Part shown: piece by piece, positions 51,867-60,016 of the stretch
Position numbering within the stretch: the stretch's first letter is position 1
Layout of the letters: each line of letters begins with the position of its first letter
Source: Nocardiopsis sp. FR4
Lineage (GTDB): Bacteria; Actinomycetota; Actinomycetes; Streptosporangiales; Streptosporangiaceae
Reading direction: 5' to 3'
Length of the DNA: 63,873 bases
Assembly (NCBI RefSeq): GCF_009830945.1
Contig: NZ_ML776457.1
Span: 21,973-85,845 of the forward strand
Translations under genes and position numbers: made by a program
The notes under the pieces: model-generated
The model's input: the letters and a program-made list of their open reading frames with translations, nothing else
Database searches by the model: none
What the model was told of the DNA's origin: nothing

Positions 51867-52768
51867 CGGGCGACACCTCCACGGTTGGCGCGCAGGTAGA
51901 CCACCGCGAACACCATGCTGACGAGGATCAGGACGTTGCCGACGACGGCGCCCTGGCCGAAGTCGAGCTGGAGGAAGGACAACTGGTAGGTGAGGGTGCC
52001 CAGGGTCTCCGTGGAGTGCGCCGGGCCGCCGTTGGTGAGCGCCAGGATCAGGTCCAGGATCTTCACGGTCGACATGAAGCCCAGCACCAGCACCACGGTC
52101 ACCACGGGCCGCAGCAGGGGCAGGGTCACCGAGAAGAAGTTCCGCAGCGGGCCCGCGCCGTCCAGCACGGCCGCCTCGCGCAGCTCGGCGGGGATCTCCT
52201 GGAGGCCGCCGTAGAGGATCACCATGTTGAAGGGGATCCCGATCCAGATGTTGACCAGCACGACCGACAGCAGAGCGACGTCGGGGCTGCTCAGCCAGGG
52301 GACGGCCGCCGAGGTGACCCGGAGCGCCTGGAGCGCCTCGTTCAGCACGCCGGTCTCCTGGTCCAGGATCCGGCGCCAGACGGTGCCGGCCACCACCATG
52401 GGGATCAGCCACGGCAGCAGGAGCAGGGAGCGCATGAGCCCGGACAGCGGGAACCGGCGGTGAAAGAAGACCGCGAGCGCCATGCCGATGCCGAACTGCC
52501 CGGCCAGCGAGCCCACGGTGAACAGCAGGGTGTGCCACAGGGACGCGCCGAACAGCTCGTTGGCGAGGACCGCCCGCCAGTTCTCCAGCCCGTTGAACGG
52601 CGCTTCGCCGGTGAAGTACGTGGCGAACGTGTAGTCCTGGAAGCTCATCACCACGTTGCGGACCAGCGGGTACCCGAAGAACAGCAGCATGTACAGCGCC
52701 GCGGGGGCGACGAACAGCCACTTCGCGAGGTCCCCGGGCCGCCTCGGCGCGGTCGCCGCCGTGGTCAT
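51863..52768 (-). CDS. ABC sugar importer permease, MalF type (GH31 operon)
   Basis: A 301-residue six-helix permease (LFVAPAALYMLLFFGYPLVRNVVMSFQDY at the start). The EAA motif reads ELREAAVLDGAGPLRNFFSVTLPLLRP. The ATG at 52768 overlaps the binding-protein stop (ATGA), and its own stop overlaps the next permease. Together they form the channel for the sugar delivered by the lipoprotein. Confidence 0.9.
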   Translation of the reverse strand: MTTAATAPRRPGDLAKWLFVAPAALYMLLFFGYPLVRNVVMSFQDYTFATYFTGEAPFNGLENWRAVLANELFGASLWHTLLFTVGSLAGQFGIGMALAVFFHRRFPLSGLMRSLLLLPWLIPMVVAGTVWRRILDQETGVLNEALQALRVTSAAVPWLSSPDVALLSVVLVNIWIGIPFNMVILYGGLQEIPAELREAAVLDGAGPLRNFFSVTLPLLRPVVTVVLVLGFMSTVKILDLILALTNGGPAHSTETLGTLTYQLSFLQLDFGQGAVVGNVLILVSMVFAVVYLRANRGGVAR

Positions 52769-54012
52769 GACCTGCCCTCCAGCTCCGCCTCGACCCGGGC
52801 CTGGGCCCGCTCCATGGCCTCGCGCGGGCTCGCCGCACCGGTGAGCGCCGCCTGCACCGCCGTGCCGATGGCCTGGGAGTAGGTGCTCCACTCCGTTCCG
52901 GCGTGCTCGGTGCGGCTGCGCGCGGTGCGCACCTGGTCCACGAACGGCGCCAGCTCCGGGACCGCCGCGCGGTACCCCTCGGCCGCCTCCGGGTCGACCG
53001 GCACGTTGCTGCCCTTGGTCGCCCAGTCCAGCTGCGCCTCCGGGGTGGTCATGCAGGCCACGATCTCGGCGGCGACGCGTTCGCGCCCCGGGTCCTGCGC
53101 GTTGACGGGCACGGTGAAGGTGGTTCCGCCGATCGGCGCCACCGAGGTGTCCCCGGCCCCGGGGACGGGGATCTCCGTCACGGCCCAGTCCAGCTCGGGG
53201 TGTTCCCGCAGGACCGGCAGCTGCCAGGGGCCGTTCACCATCATGGCCGCGTTGCCCGCGACGAACTGGTCGTTGACGTCGGCCTGCGTCCAGTTGACCA
53301 CCGAGGAGGACACCGAGCCCTCCTCGACCAGCGAGGCGACGAACTCCAGCGCCGCCACCGACTCCGGGGAGTCCAGCTCCCGCTCGTCGCCGCCGTTGGA
53401 CCACAGCCACGGCAGGAACTGGTAGACGCCGTCCTCGGTGGCCAGGGCGCTGATGGCCAGGCCGTAGCGCCCGCCCCCGGTCAGCTCGGCGGCGGCGGTC
53501 CGCAGCTCCGCCCAGGTCCGGGGCGGTTCGACGCCCGCCTCGGCCAGGGCGTCGGCGTCGTAGAAGAGGCCGAGCGAGTTCACCGCGCGGGCGGCGCCGT
53601 AGTACTCGCCCCCGTGGCTGCCGATGGACAGCGCGCCCTCGGACAGGTCCTCGGTGGACAGGCCGAGGTCCTCCAGCGGGACCAGGCCCCCGGCCGCCGC
53701 GAACTGCGGCAGGTCCGAGCCGTCCAGGGACAGGATGTCGGGCAGCGCGTTGGAGGAGGCCATCCGCAGGGCCTTGGGGACGAGCTGGTCGGCGGGCACG
53801 CTGAGCTGGCGGACCTCCACGCCCACCCGCTCCCCGCAGGAGTCCATGGCCTCCTGGTCCCAGGTGTGGTACGGCTCGTCGGTGCTGGAGTTCATGACCG
53901 TGTACACGTTCGGGTCGCGTTCGGCCGCGCATCCGGCGCCCGCCAGGACGAGCGCCGCCGCGCAGGCGGCCGCGCACGCCGAGTGGCGCGCGGGAGGGGG
54001 GTGGTGGTGCAT
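52765..54012 (-). CDS. ABC importer lipoprotein, sugar-binding (GH31 operon)
   Basis: A 415-residue binding protein. The signal sequence is short and ends in a lipobox-like LAGAGC (C28). The mature family 1 fold includes ALPDILSLDGSDLPQFAAAGGLVPLEDLGLS, VNSLGLFYDADALAEAGVEPPRTWAEL and MMVNGPWQLPVLREHPELDWAVTEIPVPG. The ATG at 54012 lies eight bases after GAAGAGG; the longer frame would cross the operators. It heads the operon binding protein-permease-permease-GH31 and probably binds an alpha-xyloside or alpha-glucoside. Confidence 0.88.
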   Translation of the reverse strand: MHHHPPPARHSACAAACAAALVLAGAGCAAERDPNVYTVMNSSTDEPYHTWDQEAMDSCGERVGVEVRQLSVPADQLVPKALRMASSNALPDILSLDGSDLPQFAAAGGLVPLEDLGLSTEDLSEGALSIGSHGGEYYGAARAVNSLGLFYDADALAEAGVEPPRTWAELRTAAAELTGGGRYGLAISALATEDGVYQFLPWLWSNGGDERELDSPESVAALEFVASLVEEGSVSSSVVNWTQADVNDQFVAGNAAMMVNGPWQLPVLREHPELDWAVTEIPVPGAGDTSVAPIGGTTFTVPVNAQDPGRERVAAEIVACMTTPEAQLDWATKGSNVPVDPEAAEGYRAAVPELAPFVDQVRTARSRTEHAGTEWSTYSQAIGTAVQAALTGAASPREAMERAQARVEAELEGRS

Positions 54013-54206
54013 GTGGGGGGCCTCTTCGGGAGGGGTGGGGCGCGGTGGTCCGCGCCGTGGTGCGGTGGGAGCTCCCGGGTCAGCCCGGACGGCGTCCGCC
54101 GCGCCGCGGCCGTCCGGGGGCCCCGCGGTACCCGTGGGGCACCGCCGTCTCCGGCGCCGTCCGCGCGGCGGCCTCCTCGGTGGTTCCCATCGCGTCCCCT
54201 CCGGAC

Positions 54207-54230
54207 CGTTGTCGAAGCGCTTCGACAACG
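54207..54230. promoter_or_regulatory. LacI-type operator 1, 24-bp perfect palindrome
   Basis: Arms CGTTGTCGAAGC and its complement meet at 54218/54219. The core GAAGCGCTTC is the common LacI-family core. It lies about 200 bases before the binding-protein gene, next to a second palindrome. No LacI gene is adjacent. Confidence 0.7.
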
Positions 54231-54242
54231 CGGTGTGTGCGG

Positions 54243-54258
54243 ATCGAAGCGCTTCGAT
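54243..54258. promoter_or_regulatory. LacI-type operator 2, 16-bp perfect palindrome
   Basis: ATCGAAGCGCTTCGAT shares its core with operator 1. The centres are 32 bases apart, about three helical turns, which allows cooperative binding on one DNA face. Confidence 0.7.
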
Positions 54259-54365
54259 GAGCGGGCACCATGCTAGGAAACAGCGCTGTCTGTGACAAGC
54301 CCCTCAGTGGTCGGTGATCGGAGCCATTCCGATCCGCGCTCCCGGACGTGCGGTGCCCCCGCGCA

Positions 54366-54409
54366 CGGAGGCCGCCGGCGCGGACCGCCGTCCGCGTCGG
54401 CGGCCTCCG
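54366..54409. terminator. Long hairpin downstream of the DUF2975 gene
   Basis: Perfect 12-base outer arms (54366-54377 and 54398-54409) enclose an inner hairpin (GCGGAC/GTCCGC). It lies 90 bases past the minus-strand stop at 54500 and before the GH31 operon promoter. Confidence 0.6.
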
Positions 54410-54499
54410 GGTGCCCGGGGAGGTCAGACCCTGGTGGCCCGGCGCGGTCCCGTCAACCGCCTCGGGGGCGGCGTCGGCCGCCGCCGAGGGGCCGGCCCT

Positions 54500-55051
54500 T
54501 CAGACCAGGCCCCGCACGTCCTCGCGCAGCGCCGCTCCGCGGCGCAGGAACTCCGCCGCGGCCGCGAGCCCGAGGCCGAGCACCGCGGCGACCACCGGGA
54601 GGTCGACCACCGCCTCCAGGTCCGGCGCGCCCGCGGCCGCCACCGCGGAGCGGTGCCCGAACGTCCGCAGCGCCGCCGCCAGCAGGCCGCCGACCAGGAC
54701 CACGACCGCACAGGCCCAGACGCGCCGGGCGTTGGCCGGGGCGAAGGGGTCGCCGGTACGCAGGGACCGCACCACGCGGAAGAGCAGCAGCCCGACCACG
54801 GCCACCTGGACGGCCAGGACGAGCGAGGGCGCGAACGTCCACAACCGCTCCCCGGCGGTCGGCTCCGCGATTCGCAGGGCGGCGGTGACCGGACCGACCA
54901 CGTCCCCGACGGAGGACTCCGGAACGGTGACGGGCACCAGGATGTTGTCCGCCACCAGTGCGCCGACGGCGGCGATGCAGGCCAGGAGCGTCCCCAGGGC
55001 GCCGGCCGCGAGGGCGACCCACTCCGGGAATCGTTGGCGTAGGACGGGCAC
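54500..55051 (-). CDS. DUF2975 family membrane protein
   Basis: A 183-residue protein with four transmembrane helices. The pattern LALAAGALGTLLACIAAVGALV..., WTFAPSLVLAVQVAVVGLLLFRVVRSLRTGDPFAPANARRVWACAVVVLVGGLLA matches DUF2975, especially RSLRTGDPFAPANARRV. These proteins are usually paired with a small XRE regulator (YozG-like), but none is encoded next to it here. The GTG start follows GGAGGAGG. Two palindromes lie directly upstream. Confidence 0.82.
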   Translation of the reverse strand: MPVLRQRFPEWVALAAGALGTLLACIAAVGALVADNILVPVTVPESSVGDVVGPVTAALRIAEPTAGERLWTFAPSLVLAVQVAVVGLLLFRVVRSLRTGDPFAPANARRVWACAVVVLVGGLLAAALRTFGHRSAVAAAGAPDLEAVVDLPVVAAVLGLGLAAAAEFLRRGAALREDVRGLV

Positions 55052-55072
55052 GGTTCCTCCTCCGACTCGGAC

Positions 55073-55118
55073 TTATCGACAATCGATAAAATCAAGGCTA
55101 CTGTATCGATAATCGATA
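55073..55118. promoter_or_regulatory. Two TATCGA-type palindromic operators in a divergent promoter
   Basis: TTATCGA-N3-TCGATAA (55073-55089) and TATCGATAATCGATA (55104-55118) share the same half-site, with centres 30 bases apart. They sit between the divergent DUF2975 and CPBP genes in an AT-rich patch. The form suits PadR- or GntR-type regulators, but neither is encoded nearby. Confidence 0.65.
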
Positions 55119-55168
55119 TGTACGGGTGCCTGACCCCACCCCTGACCCCGAGTAGGCGAGATCCACCG

Positions 55169-55858
55169 ATGAGCGGCACCGCTCCCGTCCGCACCTGCGC
55201 GGTCCTCCTGGCCGGAACCGTCCTGTGCTTCGTGGCCCCGCCCCTGGCGGTGGGGGTCCTGGCCCCCGCGCCGCCCCCTCCGCCGGCCCTCGTGGCCCTG
55301 GCCCTGGTCGAACTCGCCCTCGCCGCCCTGGTGGTGTCCTGGTGGCTGCGCCGCCGGGGGCTGGGCGCCGACTCCGTCGGACTGACGTCCCGCTCGTGGG
55401 GGCGCGACACCCTGCTGGGCGCCGCGACCGTTCCCCCGCGCCTGCTGTTGGAGTTCGGCGTGCTGGTCCCCGCCGCCGGGGGCGCCCTCAACCCCGGGGT
55501 GCAGGAGGTACTCTCCACCGCCGCGGCCGGGGCCTCGGCGCTCACGGCGACGCTGCTGCTCGGGATCGTCGGCGGAGGGCTGGCCGAGGAGCTCTACTTC
55601 CGCGGGTTCCTGCTGGGTGCGGTGCCCCGGCTCTTCGCCCGCCGCCGGGCGGCGCTGTACGGGGCGGCGGCGGTCTCGGTGGTGCTCTTCGCCGTCCTGC
55701 ACCTGCCGGCCTCGCCGCCCGACGCCGCCGCCATCCTCCTCGCCGGGCTGGTCTACACCGGCCTGTTCCTGGCCACCGGCCGCCTGACCGCGACCGTCGT
55801 CGCTCACGCGCTGTGGAACACCGCCGCCGTGGTCGCCGTGCTCGCCCTCTACGCGTGA
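55169..55858 (+). CDS. CPBP family intramembrane glutamic endopeptidase
   Basis: A 229-residue protein with about seven helices. The CPBP (Abi/CAAX protease) motifs are present: GLAEELYFRGFLLG with the paired glutamates and arginine, FAVLHLP with histidine, and VAHALWNTAA. The family includes CAAX-type proteases and bacteriocin-immunity proteins, and acts in the membrane. I took the ATG at 55169; an ATG at 55118 overlaps the operator. The role here is unknown, and co-control with the DUF2975 protein is suggested by the shared operators. Confidence 0.85.
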   Translation: MSGTAPVRTCAVLLAGTVLCFVAPPLAVGVLAPAPPPPPALVALALVELALAALVVSWWLRRRGLGADSVGLTSRSWGRDTLLGAATVPPRLLLEFGVLVPAAGGALNPGVQEVLSTAAAGASALTATLLLGIVGGGLAEELYFRGFLLGAVPRLFARRRAALYGAAAVSVVLFAVLHLPASPPDAAAILLAGLVYTGLFLATGRLTATVVAHALWNTAAVVAVLALYA

Positions 55859-56196
55859 GGGAGGCCCGCCCGGGCTCGCCCGGCGGCCTCGCGCGGCGCG
55901 TCCGGGCCGGACCCGGGCCGGAGCCGTCCAGGGCCTGCTCCGTCGCGCGCGGTGCCGAGGGGGCGCGAGGGCGCCCGCCGGGTCCCCGCACCTGGTCGGC
56001 AGCGCCCCGAGGAAGGCCAGGAGCGGGTGGCGTAGGCGTCGCAGCCGCCCGCGAGCGCGGAGGCCGCTCCGCGGCGTTCCGGAAACACCACCCTGAGCGA
56101 TGGTTGCTACCCACGGTGCCGAAGCCGTCCGACCTCGGCACCGGGACCGGGGCGGCCTTCTCCGCCGGGTGGGCGCCCGGGGGCCGGGCCCCGCCT
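55859..56196. other. Gap between convergent CPBP and mgtE genes
   Basis: About 340 GC-rich bases. Imperfect GC-rich repeats (for example GCCCGCCCGGGC at 55864-55875) could act as terminators, but no clean hairpin or gene is seen. I find no RNA feature. Confidence 0.4.
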
Positions 56197-57564
56197 TCAG
56201 ATGCCCAGGACGGCCTTCGCGGTGAGGAAGTAGATGATCAGGCCGGTCGCGTCGACCAGGGTGGTGACCATCGGCGCCGAGACCACCGCCGGGTCGATCC
56301 GCAGCCGCCGGGCCAGCAGCGGCATGGTGCCGCCGATGGTGGCCGCCCAGCCGCAGATGAGCACCAGCGTGATCCCGACCACCAGGGCGATCTTCACCCC
56401 CACGAACAGCACGCCCACGACGATCCCCAGCACCGCCAGCAGACCGCCCAGGACAAGGCCGACCCGGCACTCACGCCAGATCACCCGGAACAGGTCCGAC
56501 CCCCGCACCTCGCCGACGGCCAGCGCGCGCACGCAGGCCGTGGCGGCCTGGGCCCCCGCGTTGCCCCCGGCGCCGATGAGCATCGGGATGAACAGCGCCA
56601 GCTGGGCGGCCTGCTCCAGGGTTCCCTCGAAGGTCCGGGTCACGCTGACCGTCAGCGTGGCCGCTACCAGCAGCAGGCTCAGCCACAGCGCCCGGTAGCG
56701 GGCCAGCTGCCACACCGTGGCGGCCATGTAGTGCCCGGCCCAGGGGGCGGAGCCGGACTGCCGGGCCACGTCCTCGGTGTCGGCGGCCTCGATGATCTCG
56801 ACGGCGTCGTCGATGGTGAGCAGACCGACGAGCCGCGTCTCGCTGTCCACGACCGGCAGGTTCATCAGGTTGGTCTCGCGCATCAGCCGGGCCGCCTGCT
56901 CGGCCGCGTCGGTGGCCCGCACGGACACCGGCTCCGCCTCGACCAGCGCGCCGACCAGGGTCCGGGGCGGGTTGACCACCAGATCGCGCAGCTCCACGAC
57001 GCCGGTGAGGCGGCGCCCCCGGTCCACGACCGGGAGCGTGTAGACCGTCTCGGCCTGGGCGCCCCTCTCCAGGACGACCTCCAGGGCCTGCCCCACGGTC
57101 AGGTCCCCGTCCAGCGCGAGCACCTCGGGGGTCATGTACCGGCCGACCGACCCCTCCGGGTAGCCGAGCAGCGCGGCGGTCATCCGCCGCTCGTTCGCGC
57201 TCAGCCCCTCCAGCACCCGCTTGGCCACCTTGGCCGGAGCCTCCCGCAGCATCCGGGCCCGGTCGTCGGGGTCCATGCCCTCCACGAGGTCGAGGAAGGC
57301 GTGGTCGCGCAGGCCCGCCAGGATCTGCTGCTGGTCGACCGGCTCCAGCTCCTCGAAGACGGCCAGCGCCCGTTCCTTGTCGAGCAGCCGGAACGCGATA
57401 CCCGCGTCGACCCCGTCCATCCGGGCCAGTTCGTCCGCGATCACGTGCGGCGGGTGCGCCTCCAACCACTCCAGGGCGGCGTCCAGCCTGCGGTCCGCGA
57501 CGGTCTCCCGCAGAGAGCCGGGGAACTCCGGGTACAACTCCTCGGCGGGGTTGCTCTGAGGCAT
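56197..57564 (-). CDS. mgtE: Magnesium transporter MgtE
   Basis: A 455-residue MgtE-type magnesium channel. The N domain, about residues 1-135, has the repeat ALAVFEELEPVDQQQILAGLRDHAFLDLVEGMDPDDRARMLRE. Two CBS domains follow (YMTPEVLALDGDLTVGQALEVVL, LVGALVEAEPVSVRATDAAEQAARLMRETNLMNLPVVDS). The membrane part has five helices with the pore region LFIPMLIGAGGNAGAQAATACVRALAVGEV. The cytosolic domains close the pore when magnesium is high. The ATG start has only a weak site (AAGG). No M-box riboswitch was recognised upstream. Confidence 0.93.
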   Translation of the reverse strand: MPQSNPAEELYPEFPGSLRETVADRRLDAALEWLEAHPPHVIADELARMDGVDAGIAFRLLDKERALAVFEELEPVDQQQILAGLRDHAFLDLVEGMDPDDRARMLREAPAKVAKRVLEGLSANERRMTAALLGYPEGSVGRYMTPEVLALDGDLTVGQALEVVLERGAQAETVYTLPVVDRGRRLTGVVELRDLVVNPPRTLVGALVEAEPVSVRATDAAEQAARLMRETNLMNLPVVDSETRLVGLLTIDDAVEIIEAADTEDVARQSGSAPWAGHYMAATVWQLARYRALWLSLLLVAATLTVSVTRTFEGTLEQAAQLALFIPMLIGAGGNAGAQAATACVRALAVGEVRGSDLFRVIWRECRVGLVLGGLLAVLGIVVGVLFVGVKIALVVGITLVLICGWAATIGGTMPLLARRLRIDPAVVSAPMVTTLVDATGLIIYFLTAKAVLGI

Positions 57565-57950
57565 GGCAAGGTCCTTCGAACGGTGCGGTCAGGGGTCCGG
57601 GGAACACCGCGCGCACCGCTCGCCGTCCGCCGTCAGAGCGGCGGGCGGGCGGTACCGCGCGGTGGCCGACTGGGAGGTTCGCTACTCATCGCAGCCCCAC
57701 CTCCCGCCCCCGTGTCCGTCGGCCCCGCCGTTCGATGGCCGGTCACCTGCTCCGCGCCCGCTGTCCGAAAGCGCCCACAAAGACTACTCCTGCCCGGTGA
57801 ACCCGGAGAAATGCACGGAGGAAGAGCCGGGGGCGGAGCTCGGAACCGGCGCGGGGACGCCCCGACACCCGACACCCTGCGCGGCGGTGACCCGGGCGAA
57901 CACGGGCGCGCGTTCGTAGGTGGGCCCATGCGCCCCGGGGGGTGTCGAGA
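57565..57950. other. Intergenic region upstream of mgtE
   Basis: Nearly 390 bases contain no supported gene. It probably holds the mgtE promoter. The composition is still high-GC, unlike the region beyond 58,240. Confidence 0.4.
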
Positions 57951-58225
57951 GTGTTCAACGCCCGTGTCCACGGACGCGGGCCCACGGACATCCGGCTTCA
58001 CGGCCTGAGGCACACCGGGCGACCCTGACTCTCAAGGCTGGGGTCCCGGTGAAGGTGGTTCAGGAGAGGTTGGGCCACGCCAACCCGTCCGTCGCGGTGA
58101 ACGTCTGCGCCCACGCGCTCCCGGGCATGCGGGCCCACGCCGCCGAGCAGGTGGCGGCCCCTCTGCAGGTGGTCCGCCCCGGTCGCACCCCCGCTGCGGG
58201 CAGGGAAACAGAAAAGGCCCTGTGA
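57951..58225 (+). pseudogene. C-terminal remnant of a tyrosine recombinase (integrase)
   Basis: The reading RVFNARVHGRGPTDIRLHGLRHTG, followed after a one-base frameshift near 58020 by LTLKAGVPVKVVQERLGHANPSV, is the catalytic end of a phage-type integrase (HxLRH and LGH boxes). The catalytic tyrosine position, normally in NVYAH, reads NVCAH. The N-terminal three quarters of the protein are missing. It is therefore inactive, a relic of an earlier integration at the tRNA fragment that follows. Confidence 0.75.
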
Positions 58226-58236
58226 CCAGGACCTTT
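58213..58236. terminator. Terminator shared by the integrase relic and the tRNA fragment
   Basis: AAAGGCCCTG (58213-58222) and CAGGACCTTT (58227-58236) pair at nine of ten positions around TGAC. T-rich sequence follows on both sides (TTTGTTT; TTTTCTGTTT on the other strand). It lies just beyond the tRNA 3' end, where a tRNA terminator is expected. Confidence 0.6.
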
Positions 58237-58241
58237 GTTTG

Positions 58242-58282
58242 TGTCCGAGGGGGGACTTGAACCCCCACGCTCTTTCAAGACA
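58242..58282 (-). other. tRNA 3'-end fragment, probable attachment site
   Basis: On the minus strand a perfect T-arm (GGGGG-TTCAAGT-CCCCC, 58266-58250) is followed by CTCGGAC and an A, an acceptor strand with discriminator. The sequence before it looks like a long variable arm, so a leucine-type tRNA with 5' end GTCCGAG is the best guess. No 5' half lies on the expected side, so it is not a functional tRNA. A 3' tRNA copy next to an integrase relic and a sharp composition change is the normal trace of tRNA-targeted integration. The full tRNA should lie outside the window. Confidence 0.65.
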
Positions 58283-59170
58283 GGAAGGAGAGTAAGAGCA
58301 GGTGAGACCGTGTGTGAGCAGGCGATACGGGGAGAGGTCAATCCCCGTTCATACCGGTTGAATCGGGCTCTCTCGGGTTGGGTTGCAACCCGGTTGCACC
58401 TCAGAGAAGAGAGGCCCTGTCCCGCATCACCAGGGGCAGGGCCTCTGTTATGTCCAGGGGAGCCACCTCAACAGAGGCCCTATGGGCGACACCCTTCCCG
58501 TGGGGCTGGTCTCGGGATAAGGCCCTCTCACTGTCAGGCCCTCTGTGTGGCTCTCATAGCCTCTCAGGCGTACATGGTGAGGCTGTCACCAGTAAGGCCC
58601 CTCTAGTAAGGCCCCTGCCCTGTACAAGGCGCCCTGTGAGTGTTGCCCTGTTGGTCCAGGTGCTCACACTGCTCCGTTGCTTGCTCTCTGCTGACTCCTG
58701 TCGAACCCAGAGCTTCGTCTCACAAGCCCTGTTGACCTTGCTGCCTTGAGTGCTTCCACTCGACAGCCACGCTCTGACGCGGCTTCTCGGAGACCCAGCT
58801 ATCCGTGTTCACTCCTCAGGAGAAGGACAGGCACAAGAAGCCCTGTCCATGCAGGAAACAAGCACCTTCAGGGAGAACACCACGCGTTCCAAGAGGCCCT
58901 TGGAAGGGTGCTCTTTGCTTTGCCACCTCGGAGCTATGAAAGAGAAGGTGTCAGGCTCAGGGATGCACCATGAAGCACTCGGGCAGGCGATATATCTAAT
59001 AAAGCCCCGTTGCATACCTGGGGTAATACCCACAGAAGAATCGACCAGACCCCGCCGGGGGCTGGGTTCTCTCTCCGTATACGGGTCTGGGAGTTCGGGC
59101 CAGGTGAGAATATCCCATTAGAGAACAGGGGAAATGCCAGGACGTGGGGTGAGAAAACTCTAATTCAAGG
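58283..59170. other. Low-GC non-coding stretch with repeated GGCCC motifs
   Basis: About 890 bases have no supported gene. AGTAAGGCCCCT occurs at 58591-58602 and 58605-58616. AGAGGCCCTG (58410-58419) and CAGGGCCTCT (58437-58446) form a perfect ten-base stem, a likely terminator. GGTTGCAACC at 58381-58390 is a palindrome. AGGCCCT-like strings recur at least eight times up to about 58,900. Predicted proteins on both strands look artificial (for example the GGLEPP string, which is an antisense tRNA T-arm). Confidence 0.5.
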
Positions 59171-60016
59171 TTATTCCTGGGAGGATGCATGGTGGCTATT
59201 GCAGCACTCGCGGACAATGCGGGGCCACTCTTTTAGCACCTCGCGGCCTACGATGATCTCATCAAGCAAACCCGTGTATAGCAAGTCCACTGAGCGGCGA
59301 AGGTCTGACTTCCTGGCGGACCACTGGTGGCGGCCATCCAAGATTGCGTAGTGATTTACATGTATGCCAAACTCATCTTCAAAAGTGCGCAGCTCAGTCC
59401 CGACCAACTGGATCTCATAGATCGCATCAGACATTTTTGATCCGCCTTTGGTTTTTCCCCAGTATTCTTTAATTTCCCAGAGGGCCACTGGATTAAAGAG
59501 CGAGGGGATTGCTCCGTCTAGGCGTCGCGGAGTCACCAAAATATGATCGCGGGAGATAACCGCTGCCCGACTCTGGGGATTTTTGTCAACCGGAGTAGCG
59601 GTACTTGCACATTCGTTGTCGACTACGGCATCTACCGTGCTGACAAGAACTTTAGGGGACTTGTGGTAGCCCTCCAGTTTGACTTCGTTATAGTTTTCCA
59701 CAGTCCGCCCAGTGAGAGCGAAAAAGTCTTCCTTTGCCTCTTCCTCTGTGCGCATAAGGGAAAGCATTTCATTCGCAATGATGCGCCGCCTGGCCCAGTA
59801 GTGAGACAGGGTGCCAAGCATTTCTTTTCTTTCGGAAAGATAGTCGACCAATCCGCTTGCAGCGGGGGTTCCCGCCTTCTTTAGTGCGGGAATAATTTCA
59901 TCTTCTGGAATGCTGTCGGCATACTTGCCCCGAGTGAATTGGTCTGCGAGCATCCTCACAACATGCCAAAAAGGGTCATCCCAGCGAGGTTCCGCAAAGG
60001 ATTCTTCACGCTTCAT
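59171..60016 (-). CDS. Probable type II restriction endonuclease (PD-(D/E)xK)
   Basis: A 281-residue protein that I do not recognise as a named enzyme. It has a PD-(D/E)xK-like core: D167 in RRLDGAIPSLFNP and E181-x-K183 in ALWEIKEYWGKTKGGSK, the spacing of many restriction enzymes. The N-terminal 120 residues are helical. It overlaps the small XRE gene by 11 bases and lies opposite an adenine methyltransferase, the normal arrangement of a type II restriction-modification system with controller protein. The start is ATG 60016; a longer frame from 60079 would lie deep in the controller gene. The recognition site cannot be read from sequence. Confidence 0.7.
   Translation of the reverse strand: MKREESFAEPRWDDPFWHVVRMLADQFTRGKYADSIPEDEIIPALKKAGTPAASGLVDYLSERKEMLGTLSHYWARRRIIANEMLSLMRTEEEAKEDFFALTGRTVENYNEVKLEGYHKSPKVLVSTVDAVVDNECASTATPVDKNPQSRAAVISRDHILVTPRRLDGAIPSLFNPVALWEIKEYWGKTKGGSKMSDAIYEIQLVGTELRTFEDEFGIHVNHYAILDGRHQWSARKSDLRRSVDLLYTGLLDEIIVGREVLKEWPRIVRECCNSHHASSQE

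Noticed and set aside
57565..57950. An M-box magnesium riboswitch before mgtE
   Set aside because: I looked for the expected leader between the promoter side and the mgtE start and saw no conserved M-box elements or terminator pair.
58242..58330. A complete tRNA gene on the minus strand
   Set aside because: Only the T-arm, acceptor 3' strand and part of a variable arm are present. No D-arm, anticodon arm or matching 5' acceptor strand follows.
58235..58606. A plus-strand frame starting MFVSEGGLEPPRSF
   Set aside because: The GGLEPP string is a known artefact of reading the complement of a tRNA T-arm, and the rest has no family.
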